64,000 nucleotides of DNA from JBOZRQ01 sp050789255. GTDB taxonomy: Bacteria; Bacillota; Sulfobacillia; Symbiobacteriales; Symbiobacteriaceae. A program made the translations under genes and the position numbers. Positions 55,351-63,289 of the stretch are shown in pieces (within the stretch, counting starts at the first letter, position 1; each line of letters begins with the position of its first letter). Under the pieces are notes generated by a model. That model was not told the DNA's origin. It ran no database searches and saw only the letters and a list, made by a program, of their open reading frames with translations. Location of the stretch: positions 124,001-188,000 of the forward strand of contig JBOZRQ010000008.1 in NCBI GenBank assembly GCA_050789255.1, given 5' to 3'.

Positions 55351-56880
55351 TTATTTACCTCCCGTGGCCAGGTTCATAATCCGCTCCTGGGTCGCTTCGG
55401 CTCTGGCCAGCTCCCCGGCCAGGCGCCCTTCATGCATCACGTAGACCCGGTCCGCGAGCCCCAGGATCTCAGGCAGTTCGGAGCTGACCATGATCACCGC
55501 CAGGCCTCGTTCGGCCAACTCGCCGATCAGGTTGTAAATCTCCGCCTTGGCGCCGACGTCGATGCCCCGGGTGGGTTCGTCGAGGATCAGCACCTGGGGG
55601 TTGGTGGCCAGCCACTTGGCCAGGACCACCTTCTGCTGGTTGCCGCCGGAGAGCGTCCCGACGATCTGCTCGGGCCCGTAGACCTTCACTCGCAGGTCGG
55701 CGATCAGCTTGGCCACCATCTCCGCTTCGGCGGACCGGTCGACCACGCCGAACTTGGCCAGGAACGGGAGCCGGGCCATCGAGACGTTCTCGCCGCTGGA
55801 CATCCCCAGCACCAGGCCGGAGAGCTTGCGGTCCTCCGTCACCAGCGCCAGGCCGGCGTTGATCGCTTCCTGGGGGTTCCGAATCCGCACGGGCTTGCCG
55901 CTAATTCGGACCTCCCCCTCCACCTTGCTGTCCCAGGCGCCGAAGAGCGCCCGGACCAGTTCGGTGCGGCCCGATCCCATCAGGCCGGCGAAGCCGATGA
56001 TCTCGCCGCGGCGGACGTTGAAGGTAATCCCTTCAATTTGGTAAGCGCCTGACTTGCTGACATGCGCTGCCCGCAGGTCCTTTACTTCTAAAAGCTGCTC
56101 GCCTGGAGTGATCTGCCGCTTGGGGAATAGGTCCTTCAGTTCCCGGCCGACCATCATGGCGACCAGCTGGTCTCGGCTCGTCTCTGCCGTCTTCACGGTG
56201 CCGACGTACCGGCCGTCGCGCATCACCATGATGGCGTCGGTCAGGGCGAAGATCTCGTCCATCTTGTGGCTGATGAAGATGATGCCGACGCCCTGCGCCG
56301 TGAGCGACCGCACCAGCTCGAAGAGCTGGGCGACCTCGGTGTTGGTCAGCGCCGAGGTGGGCTCGTCCATGATCAGGACCTGGGCGTTCTGCCCCAGGGC
56401 CTTGGCGATCTCGACCAGCTGCTGCTGGCCCACGGAGAGCGTTGAGACCAGTGCGTGAGGGTCAATCTCCGCCTGGAGTCGGGCCAAGAGCCGGCCGGCC
56501 CCCTCGTACAGGGCGTCCCGGTCGATGATCCCCGAGCCCTTGGGGCGCTGCGGTTCCCGCCCGAGGAAGAGGTTTTCGGCCACCGTCAGCTGTTGCACCA
56601 GGTTCAGCTCCTGGTGGATGATGACGACGCCGGCCGCCTCGGCCTCGCGCGTGTTGCGGAAGCGCGCCTCTTGCCCGTTCAACAGGATCTGACCATCGTA
56701 CGTGCCGTGGGGATAGACGCCGCTCAGCACCTTCATCAGCGTGCTCTTGCCGGCGCCGTTCTCCCCCAGCAGCGCCAGCACCTGGCCCCGCTCCAGGGAA
56801 AGTTGCACGCCATCCAGCGCCAGGACGCCTGGGAACTCCTTCCGGATACCATGCATCGATAGCAGTGGCGCGTTGCTCAC
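55351..56880 (-). CDS. xylG: Sugar ABC transporter ATP-binding protein, XylG type (two ATPase domains)
   Basis: The 509-residue protein has two fused ATPase domains. The first has LLGENGAGKSTLMKVLSGVYPHGTYDG (given in part; Walker A about 36-43) and signature LSVGQQQLVEIAKAL; the second has degenerate Walker A GLMGSGRTELVRALFG and signature LSGGNQQKVVLAKWL. The wording YPHGTYDGQI is typical of XylG rather than RbsA or MglA. It powers the CUT2 transporter. GGAGGAAG precedes the ATG, and 69 bp with a hairpin separate it from the binding-protein gene. Confidence 0.9.
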   Translation of the reverse strand: MSNAPLLSMHGIRKEFPGVLALDGVQLSLERGQVLALLGENGAGKSTLMKVLSGVYPHGTYDGQILLNGQEARFRNTREAEAAGVVIIHQELNLVQQLTVAENLFLGREPQRPKGSGIIDRDALYEGAGRLLARLQAEIDPHALVSTLSVGQQQLVEIAKALGQNAQVLIMDEPTSALTNTEVAQLFELVRSLTAQGVGIIFISHKMDEIFALTDAIMVMRDGRYVGTVKTAETSRDQLVAMMVGRELKDLFPKRQITPGEQLLEVKDLRAAHVSKSGAYQIEGITFNVRRGEIIGFAGLMGSGRTELVRALFGAWDSKVEGEVRISGKPVRIRNPQEAINAGLALVTEDRKLSGLVLGMSSGENVSMARLPFLAKFGVVDRSAEAEMVAKLIADLRVKVYGPEQIVGTLSGGNQQKVVLAKWLATNPQVLILDEPTRGIDVGAKAEIYNLIGELAERGLAVIMVSSELPEILGLADRVYVMHEGRLAGELARAEATQERIMNLATGGK

Positions 56881-56906
56881 ACTTCTTCCTCCTAAGTGGC
56901 CCCGGC

Positions 56907-56933
56907 GGGGCTGGACCGCTACGGCCCAGCCCC
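56907..56933 (-). terminator. Intercistronic hairpin after the binding-protein gene
   Basis: An 8-bp stem GGGGCTGG/CCAGCCCC with an 11-nt loop lies between the binding-protein and ATPase genes. No T tract follows. It likely stabilises the upstream mRNA, as at 9682-9712 in the other transporter operon. Confidence 0.65.
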
Positions 56934-56949
56934 CCAGAGGACTAGTACA

Positions 56950-57984
56950 TTACTTCTTGTAGTTGGCGAGCTCGGGGAACCGGTAGGTCATGGTGTTGAC
57001 ATTTTCCTTGGTGATCAGCTCGATCGGGGTGAGCTTGACCTGGATGCCGCCCACCTCGGTGTCGCCCTTGAGCTTCTCGCCCTTGGCGGCAGCCACGGCA
57101 GCCTTGTAGGCGGCCAGGCCCAGCTCGACGGGCTTCTTGTCGATGTCAGCGGTCTCGCCGTTGCCGTCGATGATCGACTGGAGGCCGTTCAGGTCGGCGT
57201 CGGAGCCGATGACGGTGACCTTGCCGCCCAGGCCAGCCTGGCGCAGGGCCTGCACGGCGCCCATCGCCATGCCGGTGTTGTTGGCGAGCACGGCCTGGAT
57301 GTCGTTCTTCTCCTTGGTCAGCACGTTGGTGACGGTGTTCATGGCGAGCTCACCGCTCCAGGACTGGTGGGCCTGGTCAGCGACGATCTTGATGTCGGGG
57401 TACTTGGCGAAGACTTCCTTGTTGCCGGCGGTGATGTCGCGGGCCACGCCGTTGCCGGCCTCGCCCTCGAGGATCACGACCTTGCCCTTGCCGTTCAGCT
57501 GCTTGGCGACGTACTCAGCCTGGGTCTGACCGACCTTCTTGGAGTCGGCGGTGACGTACAGGGCGACGTCCTTGGTGCCCTCGGGCAGGCGGTCCATGGC
57601 GATGACGGGCACGTTGGCGGCCTTGGCCTGGCTGATCAGGTTGGCGGCGGCGCCGGTGTTCACGCTGTGCAGAACCAGGGCGTTGACCTTCTGGGAGAGC
57701 AGGTTCTGGACGTCGTTGAGCTGCTTCTGCTCGTTGTTGTCAGCGGCGACCCAGACGATGTCGACGCCGTCGGTCTTGGCCTGGTTCTCGATGGCGGTCT
57801 TCATAAAGGTGTAAACCGCTTCCTGCATGGTAGCGACGCTGACGCCGACCTTGATCTTCTGGGTAGCGGCGGGCTTGGTTTCCGTGGTGGTGGTCGTGGA
57901 CGGGGCGGGGGTGCTGCTGCTACAGCCAGCGAGGATGGCCATGGACAGCAGGCCGGTGATCGAAGCAGTAAGGATGCGCTTCAA
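56950..57984 (-). CDS. xylF: Xylose-type sugar-binding lipoprotein
   Basis: The 344-residue protein has a lipobox (SMAILAGCSSS), a Thr/Pro-rich linker, and a type-1 periplasmic-binding fold of the ribose/xylose class: IKVGVSVATMQEAVYTFMK, NNEQKQLNDVQNLLSQKV, VIAMDRLPEG, QAVLANNTGMAMGAVQAL (Asn-Asn/Asp contacts) and VIGSDADLNGLQSIIDGN. TTG at 57984 follows AAGGAGG by eight bases; upstream in-frame codons lie before that site. It is the first gene of the three-gene importer operon. Xylose or a related sugar is inferred. Confidence 0.85.
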   Translation of the reverse strand: MKRILTASITGLLSMAILAGCSSSTPAPSTTTTTETKPAATQKIKVGVSVATMQEAVYTFMKTAIENQAKTDGVDIVWVAADNNEQKQLNDVQNLLSQKVNALVLHSVNTGAAANLISQAKAANVPVIAMDRLPEGTKDVALYVTADSKKVGQTQAEYVAKQLNGKGKVVILEGEAGNGVARDITAGNKEVFAKYPDIKIVADQAHQSWSGELAMNTVTNVLTKEKNDIQAVLANNTGMAMGAVQALRQAGLGGKVTVIGSDADLNGLQSIIDGNGETADIDKKPVELGLAAYKAAVAAAKGEKLKGDTEVGGIQVKLTPIELITKENVNTMTYRFPELANYKK

Positions 57985-58207
57985 GGTGTTGTCCTCCTTG
58001 TGGTGAATCTTGCGGGCCGTTCGCCCGTCGGTCGCCAATAAGTGCAACTCGCGTGCCAAGGCTCCGCAATTCGAACGAAAGATCTCCTCCTCACGGAGGA
58101 GACCAACTCGTCAATCCGTATGGCTGTAGGCTCCGCTGAACGTCGTTCTGACAGAGAATGGCTCATTGGGACTATGCGTGGTACGGTTCAAACCCTAGAA
58201 AGTCTCT

Positions 58208-58331
58208 GACACAGTTCGACACAGGTCTGTTCTGGGGTCTTCGTAACCGACACAGATGCGGTATACAACTTCGCATATCTGTGTCATGTGTGTCATTCCC
58301 TTTTGACACAGATATGGTTACGTGTCATAAT
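58208..58331 (+). promoter_or_regulatory. Sigma-A promoter with a cluster of GACACAG operator motifs
   Basis: A near-consensus promoter, TTGACA (58303-58308) and CATAAT (58326-58331) 17 bp apart, drives the LevR-like gene. GACACAG words occur at 58208, 58218 and 58249, inverted at 58279-58285, and again at 58305 overlapping the -35. The sites at 58249-58260 and 58272-58285 form an inverted repeat (GACACAGATGCG/CGCATATCTGTGTC). An autoregulatory or divergent-control role for the LevR-like protein is a guess. Confidence 0.6.
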
Positions 58332-58373
58332 GCTCACGAACTGCATTTCACGCGCGAAGGGAGGGATTGTTGG

Positions 58374-60758
58374 ATGAGTGGCCGTCTGGAACGGGTCCGC
58401 CAGGTGTTGGCTGAGTTGGGCGCCGTGGGCGGCATCAGCGCACAGGCGCTGGCCGAGGTGGCGGGGCTGGATCGATCGAATGCCAGCCGTGAGTTGAACC
58501 GGCTGGTGCTGACGGGTGAGGCCCGGAAGGTGCCAGGGAAGCCGGTGCGGTTCCTACCCGTTACAGCGGATCGCCCTATGGTGGATCCGCCGGTCGTCAG
58601 GAGGGCCCCGTTGCCGGTGGTGGCGACGCCTACGCCGGACCCCCGCCCCGCCGAGCGCCAGCCCCTGGACGGCCTGCTGGGCGCCGCAGGGAGCCTGAAG
58701 GGCGCCGTGGCACTCGCCAAGGCGGCCATTCTCTATCCCGGCGGCGGGCTTCACACCCTGATCCTCGGGCAGACCGGCGTAGGCAAGTCGCTCTTCGCCG
58801 AGGAGATGTACCGCTTCGCCACCGCCAACGGTGTGCTGCCCGCACAGGCCCCCTTCGTGATCTTCAACTGTGCGGACTACGCCTCCAACCCCCAGTTGCT
58901 CCTAAGCCAGCTCTTCGGTGCGGTCAAGGGCGCCTACACGGGCGCCGCCGCTGACCGGACCGGTGTAGTGGAACAGGCCGCCGGGGGCATGCTGTTTCTG
59001 GATGAAGTCCATCGCCTGCCGCCCGAAGGTCAGGAGATGCTCTTCCTGCTGCTGGACCGGGGCCAGCTGCGGCGGCTTGGTGACTCCCAGTTGCGCAGCG
59101 TGCAGGTCCGGGTGGTCTCCGCTACGACGGAGGATCCCGAGTCGAGCCTGCTGGGCACCTTCCTGCGCCGTATCCCCATGATCATCCGGCTGCCCTCCCT
59201 GGCCGACCGGCCTGCGAGCGAGCGGCTGGACTTGATCCTGCACCACTTCCAGGCGGAGGCCGACCGGGTGGGTATCCCCATGGAGCTGTCCGCCCGGGCC
59301 CTGAGCCGCCTGATTCAGTACACGCCCCGGGGCAACGTGGGCCAGCTGAAGGCGGAGATCCAGCTGGCCAGCGCCCGGGCCTTCCTGGAGGAGGCCCTCT
59401 CCCCGACCGGCCTCGTCCGCGTGGAGGAGCACAGCCTGCCTTTACCGGAGGTGGCGCCGGGGCGCTCCCCCCTTGTGGGCACGTACCGGTTTACACCGGG
59501 CGCCGCCCAGCTGCCGACCAGCCACATGAGCGAGGCGATCTATGAGCGGATCGTCCGCCGGGTCCGGGAGCTGGAAGCCGAGGGGCGGGCCGCCGAGAGC
59601 GGCGCCCAGATCTCGGCGGAGATCAATGCCTACTTCGCGGGCGTCACCGATGTCGACCCCGCCTGGCAGCAGGCTGTGGAGCGCCAGGTGGGCCCGCAGA
59701 TCCTCAGCTGGGCCGGCGAGGTGCTGGACCTGGCGCACGAGCGGCTGGGCCTGGCGACCCCGCCCCGGGCCCGGGTGGGGCTGGCGATGCACATCGCCTC
59801 GACCCTGGAGCGCCTGCGGCAGTCCAAGCCGATCAGCTATCCCCGCCTGCGGGAGCTGAAGCAGAAGCACCCCCAGGAGGTCGCCGCTGCAGCCGCCATG
59901 GCTGAGCGGCTAGGCAAGCTGGCCGGGGTCGCCATCCCCCCCGACGAGACCGGCTTCCTGGCATCGTTTTTGCTTGGTGTAGGTGGCAGGGTTGCCGGGC
60001 GCATCGGCGTCCTGGTGATCTGCCATGGCAGCCAGACTGCCCGCTCCCTCGTGGAGACCGCACGGGAGATCGAGGGCGACGCGACCCGGCTGGCCAGTGT
60101 GGACTGGCCGCTGGGCGAGCCGATCGAGCAGCTCATGGACCGGGCCGAGGCAGCTCTGCGCAGCCTCGATACCGACCAGGGCGCCCTCATCCTCGTGGAC
60201 ATGGGACCCCTGGTGGGCGTGGGCGATCTGCTGACCGCCCGCACCCACATTCCCACCCGCACGGTGGACATGGTCTCGCTGCCCCGCCTGCTGGAGGCGG
60301 TGCGCCAGGCGGCGGCCATCGAGATCACCCTGGATGAGCTGGCCCGTGGTGTGGTCGAGCCTTCCCGGGCGCCGGACCGGGCAGGTCCAACCCCGGCGGA
60401 GGCGCCCGAGCGGCGGCAACTGCTCCAGCAGATGGCTGGGACGCTCAAGGGCCGCATGAAGATGGTCGATCCCGCCCGGGTGGTCTCGGCGATTGGCCGA
60501 GCCCTGCAGCAGGTAGAGGCTGAGCTGGAGACCACGGTCGAGCTCGACCTGTTCGCCGGACTCTCCATGCAGCTGGCCTACCTGGTGGACGAGCTGGCGG
60601 CGAAGCGGGGCGATGGGCCGGCGCCCGAGTCTCGGGCCTTGCCCGAAGGCCGGGTGCCCAGCGCCATCGCCAAGGGCCTGGCCATTGTGGAGCGAGAGTT
60701 TGACGTCCAGGTGCCTGCGAGCCAGATGGAGCGCATGGCCCTGACGCTAGGAGGTTAA
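58374..60758 (+). CDS. LevR-like PTS-regulated transcriptional activator (AAA, PRD and EIIA-Man domains)
   Basis: The 794-residue protein has an N-terminal winged helix (about 10-60), a sigma-54-interacting AAA domain (about 105-330; Walker A GQTGVGKS 132-139, GAYTGA loop 186-191, Walker B LFLDE 207-211), PRD1 (His473 in VGLAMHIA), a mannose-type EIIA domain (His551 in VICHGS) and a C-terminal PRD2. In PRD2 the usual histidine is Gln733 (GLSMQLAY), so that control point is lost. LevR proteins activate PTS operons from sigma-54 promoters when phosphorylated. I saw no TGGCAC-N5-TTGC promoter nearby. GGGAGGG precedes the ATG; the EIIB gene follows after 4 bp. Confidence 0.9.
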   Translation: MSGRLERVRQVLAELGAVGGISAQALAEVAGLDRSNASRELNRLVLTGEARKVPGKPVRFLPVTADRPMVDPPVVRRAPLPVVATPTPDPRPAERQPLDGLLGAAGSLKGAVALAKAAILYPGGGLHTLILGQTGVGKSLFAEEMYRFATANGVLPAQAPFVIFNCADYASNPQLLLSQLFGAVKGAYTGAAADRTGVVEQAAGGMLFLDEVHRLPPEGQEMLFLLLDRGQLRRLGDSQLRSVQVRVVSATTEDPESSLLGTFLRRIPMIIRLPSLADRPASERLDLILHHFQAEADRVGIPMELSARALSRLIQYTPRGNVGQLKAEIQLASARAFLEEALSPTGLVRVEEHSLPLPEVAPGRSPLVGTYRFTPGAAQLPTSHMSEAIYERIVRRVRELEAEGRAAESGAQISAEINAYFAGVTDVDPAWQQAVERQVGPQILSWAGEVLDLAHERLGLATPPRARVGLAMHIASTLERLRQSKPISYPRLRELKQKHPQEVAAAAAMAERLGKLAGVAIPPDETGFLASFLLGVGGRVAGRIGVLVICHGSQTARSLVETAREIEGDATRLASVDWPLGEPIEQLMDRAEAALRSLDTDQGALILVDMGPLVGVGDLLTARTHIPTRTVDMVSLPRLLEAVRQAAAIEITLDELARGVVEPSRAPDRAGPTPAEAPERRQLLQQMAGTLKGRMKMVDPARVVSAIGRALQQVEAELETTVELDLFAGLSMQLAYLVDELAAKRGDGPAPESRALPEGRVPSAIAKGLAIVEREFDVQVPASQMERMALTLGG

Positions 60759-60762
60759 CTAT

Positions 60763-61074
60763 ATGCAGCCACTACGAGTCCTGCTGGTCTGCAGCTTCGG
60801 CCACTCCACCTCGCTGTTGGTGGAGGCGATGTCGGAAGCGGCAGCAGCCAAGCAGATCCCGCTGGTCGTCGACTCGGCGGGCACCGACAGGCTGGGCAAG
60901 GGCCTTGCCTCCGAGTGGGATGTGATCCTGCTGGGGCCCCAGGTCCGGTACGCCGAGGCGACCGCCAGGCGCACCGGGCTCCCCGTGGGCGTGGTTGACG
61001 GCTTTGTCTACGCCACCGGCGACGGGGCGGCTGCGCTGGCTCAGGCGATGGGTCTGGCCGCCCGCACCGCATGA
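60763..61074 (+). CDS. PTS lactose/cellobiose-type EIIB component
   Basis: The 103-residue protein has the phosphocysteine P-loop at Cys10 (VLLVCSFGHSTSLLVEAM), the DSAGTD segment and VILLGPQVRYAEA near 50-62, typical of cellobiose/lactose IIB. It passes phosphate from EIIA to the sugar carried by EIIC. The GGAGG site lies in the last codons of the regulator gene, and the stop overlaps the EIIC start as ATGA, so regulator, EIIB and EIIC are coupled. No lactose-type EIIA is encoded in the window. Confidence 0.88.
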   Translation: MQPLRVLLVCSFGHSTSLLVEAMSEAAAAKQIPLVVDSAGTDRLGKGLASEWDVILLGPQVRYAEATARRTGLPVGVVDGFVYATGDGAAALAQAMGLAARTA

Positions 61075-62402
61075 AGGACTGGATTGAACAAAGGCTGCTC
61101 CCCGCCGTAGGGCAGGTGGTCGAGGAGCCGCACCTCAAGGCGGTGCGGGACGCCTTCATCGCCTACGCCCTGCCCTTCATCATCACCGGTTCGATCTTTC
61201 TGTTGATCGCCTTCCCGCCGATTCCGATCCCGGCGCTCACCCGCTGGGCCGAGCAGTGGCAGCCTGCCCTGCTGGTGCCCTACCAGTTCTCCTTCGGGCT
61301 GATGGCCCTGCTGGTCGCCTTTGGCGTGGCCCACTCGCTGGCCGAGCACTACGAACTGGAGGCGATGCGGACCGCCTGGACGGCGGTGATCGCCTTCCTG
61401 ATCGGCAGCGTGCCGGTCGGGGCCCGCGATGCAGCGGGCAAACTGATTGGGATCTCCGAGCTCCCGCTCTCCCGGCTGATGGAATCGCTGGGCGGGCAGG
61501 GGCTCTTCGTCGCGATCCTCGTCGCCTTCTTCACGGTCCACGTCCACCGGATGATCTACCGCTCTGGGTTCGTGGTGAGGCTTCCCCGGGGCGTGCCACC
61601 CAAGGTGGCCCGCACCTTTGAGGCGCTGGTACCAGGGCTGGCCGTGCTCCTGGCCGTGTGGGTCCTGGCCTGGTTGGTGTCGGCAAACGTTACGGTGGGG
61701 CGGCTGGACACCGCCACGATGACGGTGCACGTTGAGCCAGCAACCCTCCCCACCCTGGTGATGGAGGCGCTAAAGCCGCTGGTCAGCGCCTCGGACAGCT
61801 ACCCCTCCGCCCTGCTTCAGGTGGTGCTGATGATGTCGCTCTGGGCGATGGGCATCCACGGGATGAACATCGTCTCGGCGGTGGCCTACCTCTTCTGGAC
61901 GCAGAACCTGGCGGCCAACGTGGGCGCCGCCGGTTCCGGGCTGCCCCTGCCGTCGATCGTGACGGAGCCCTTCTTCCATATGTACGCCCATCTGGGCGGC
62001 TCCGGGGCGACGCTGCCCCTGGTCTTCATGCTCATGCGCTCCCGCTCGGCTCAGTTGCGGCAGGTGGGCAAGGTGGCGCTGCTGCCGGGGCTGTTCAACA
62101 TCAACGAACCTGTCACGTTCGGCACCCCCATCGCCTTTAACCCTTTCCTGATCCCGCCGTTCATCCTGGCGCCGGCCGCGGTGGTGACCATCAACTACGC
62201 TGCGATGGCGCTGGGCTGGGTCGCCAGGCCCCTGGCCCAAATCCCCTTCACGGTGCCGGTGGTGCTGGGCGGCTTTCTGGCCAACCGCAGCTGGACCGGG
62301 GCTGCGCTGCAGGTCGTTGGCCTGGGCGTGGCGACGGCGATCTGGTGGCCATTCTTCCGGGCCTGGGAGCGTGAACTGCTCCGGCGTGAAGGCGGGAACT
62401 AG
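61071..62402 (+). CDS. PTS cellobiose-type EIIC permease
   Basis: The 443-residue membrane protein is of the CelB/ChbC class, with about ten helices, the motif ALPFIITGSIFLLIAFPP near 29-46 and the active-site block FNINEPVTFGTPIAFNPFLIPPF near 342-364 (given in part), with the substrate-binding Glu in NEP. It should import a beta-glucoside or chito-disaccharide. It starts 4 bp inside the EIIB gene. No phospho-glucosidase lies in the window after it, so the sugar identity is open. Confidence 0.9.
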   Translation: MKDWIEQRLLPAVGQVVEEPHLKAVRDAFIAYALPFIITGSIFLLIAFPPIPIPALTRWAEQWQPALLVPYQFSFGLMALLVAFGVAHSLAEHYELEAMRTAWTAVIAFLIGSVPVGARDAAGKLIGISELPLSRLMESLGGQGLFVAILVAFFTVHVHRMIYRSGFVVRLPRGVPPKVARTFEALVPGLAVLLAVWVLAWLVSANVTVGRLDTATMTVHVEPATLPTLVMEALKPLVSASDSYPSALLQVVLMMSLWAMGIHGMNIVSAVAYLFWTQNLAANVGAAGSGLPLPSIVTEPFFHMYAHLGGSGATLPLVFMLMRSRSAQLRQVGKVALLPGLFNINEPVTFGTPIAFNPFLIPPFILAPAAVVTINYAAMALGWVARPLAQIPFTVPVVLGGFLANRSWTGAALQVVGLGVATAIWWPFFRAWERELLRREGGN

Positions 62403-62452
62403 AGCAGCGTCTAAATCGTCTATCCCCCGTAATCGTTTAAGGGGGAGTACAT

Positions 62453-63241
62453 ATGAATCTGCAGGACAAGATCCGGGCCACGGAGGTGACCTGGGCCGAG
62501 GGCGCCTGGCGCACCCGAGACAGCGAGGTCGTCTCCAACCCGTCGTGGCACCAGGTGACCACGCCCGAGCGTCCGATTGTGGTGTACAACGGCGTCTACC
62601 GCAGCGCCATGCCGGATGAGGATGCGGACCGCATCATCGATGAGGTGTTTGAGCACTACCATTCCCGCAACCTGCCCTTCCGCTGGACCGTCGGACCCTC
62701 ATCCAGACCGGCCGACCTGGCGGAGCGGCTCCAGCGGCGGGGGATGGTCCCGTTCGCCCACACCGTTGGCATGGTGATCCCGACCTCTGCTTCGCAGCCC
62801 CCGGTCCGACCCGGCGTGACAGTTGAGGCGGTCACCCCCGAGAACGTCATGGCGTGGGCCCGGGCCTCAGCCGGCGGCTGGGGCATGTCGGAGGAGTGGC
62901 TGGAGGGCTACGCGGCCGACACTCGAGCCAACATGGAACTGCTCGGCGATCAGATCACCTACGTACTCGCCCGGGTCGATGGTGAGCCCGCCGGAGCCGG
63001 GATCGTGCAGTATGTGCAGGAGTATGGCTGGCTGAAGGGCACCGCAGTGCGGCCCGAGTTCCGGGGCCGGGGCGCCTACCAGGCCCTGGTGGCCTGGCGG
63101 CTCGCCGCCATGCAGGAGCGTGGGGTGCAGTGGGCCGCCATCCAGGCGACGATCGGCACCTCGGAGCCGATCTGCCGGAAGCTTGGGTTTGAAGAGGTCT
63201 GCCGAATCGACATCTATTGCACGCCCGACGAGGAGCACTAA
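62453..63241 (+). CDS. GNAT-family N-acetyltransferase
   Basis: The 262-residue protein has two GNAT-like halves. The N-half (about 1-110) is degenerate, and the C-half (about 120-255) has the acetyl-CoA loop VRPEFRGRGAYQALVAWRL near 205-223 and a closing GTSEPICRKLGFEEV. Substrate unknown. AAGGGGGAG lies five bases before the ATG, and the gene is 50 bp after the EIIC stop; it may be read from the PTS operon or alone. A strong terminator follows, shared with the converging SLH gene. Confidence 0.88.
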   Translation: MNLQDKIRATEVTWAEGAWRTRDSEVVSNPSWHQVTTPERPIVVYNGVYRSAMPDEDADRIIDEVFEHYHSRNLPFRWTVGPSSRPADLAERLQRRGMVPFAHTVGMVIPTSASQPPVRPGVTVEAVTPENVMAWARASAGGWGMSEEWLEGYAADTRANMELLGDQITYVLARVDGEPAGAGIVQYVQEYGWLKGTAVRPEFRGRGAYQALVAWRLAAMQERGVQWAAIQATIGTSEPICRKLGFEEVCRIDIYCTPDEEH

Positions 63242-63247
63242 GAAAAC

Positions 63248-63281
63248 AAGGCCCACCCCGAAAGCCATCGGGGTGGGCCTT
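63248..63281. terminator. Bidirectional terminator
   Basis: A perfect 14-bp stem AAGGCCCACCCCGA/TCGGGGTGGGCCTT with a 6-nt loop lies between converging stops at 63241 and 63290. Confidence 0.85.
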
Positions 63282-63289
63282 GCTTGTGT

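Noticed and set aside
56896..58041. A 381-codon Gly/Leu/Val/Asp-rich plus-strand frame opposite the binding-protein gene
   Set aside because: It mirrors the codon pattern of the lipoprotein on the minus strand and has no domain of its own.
58140..58373. A sigma-54 promoter expected with a LevR-type activator
   Set aside because: No TGGCAC-N5-TTGC-like sequence was found by eye; the clear promoter is sigma-A type.
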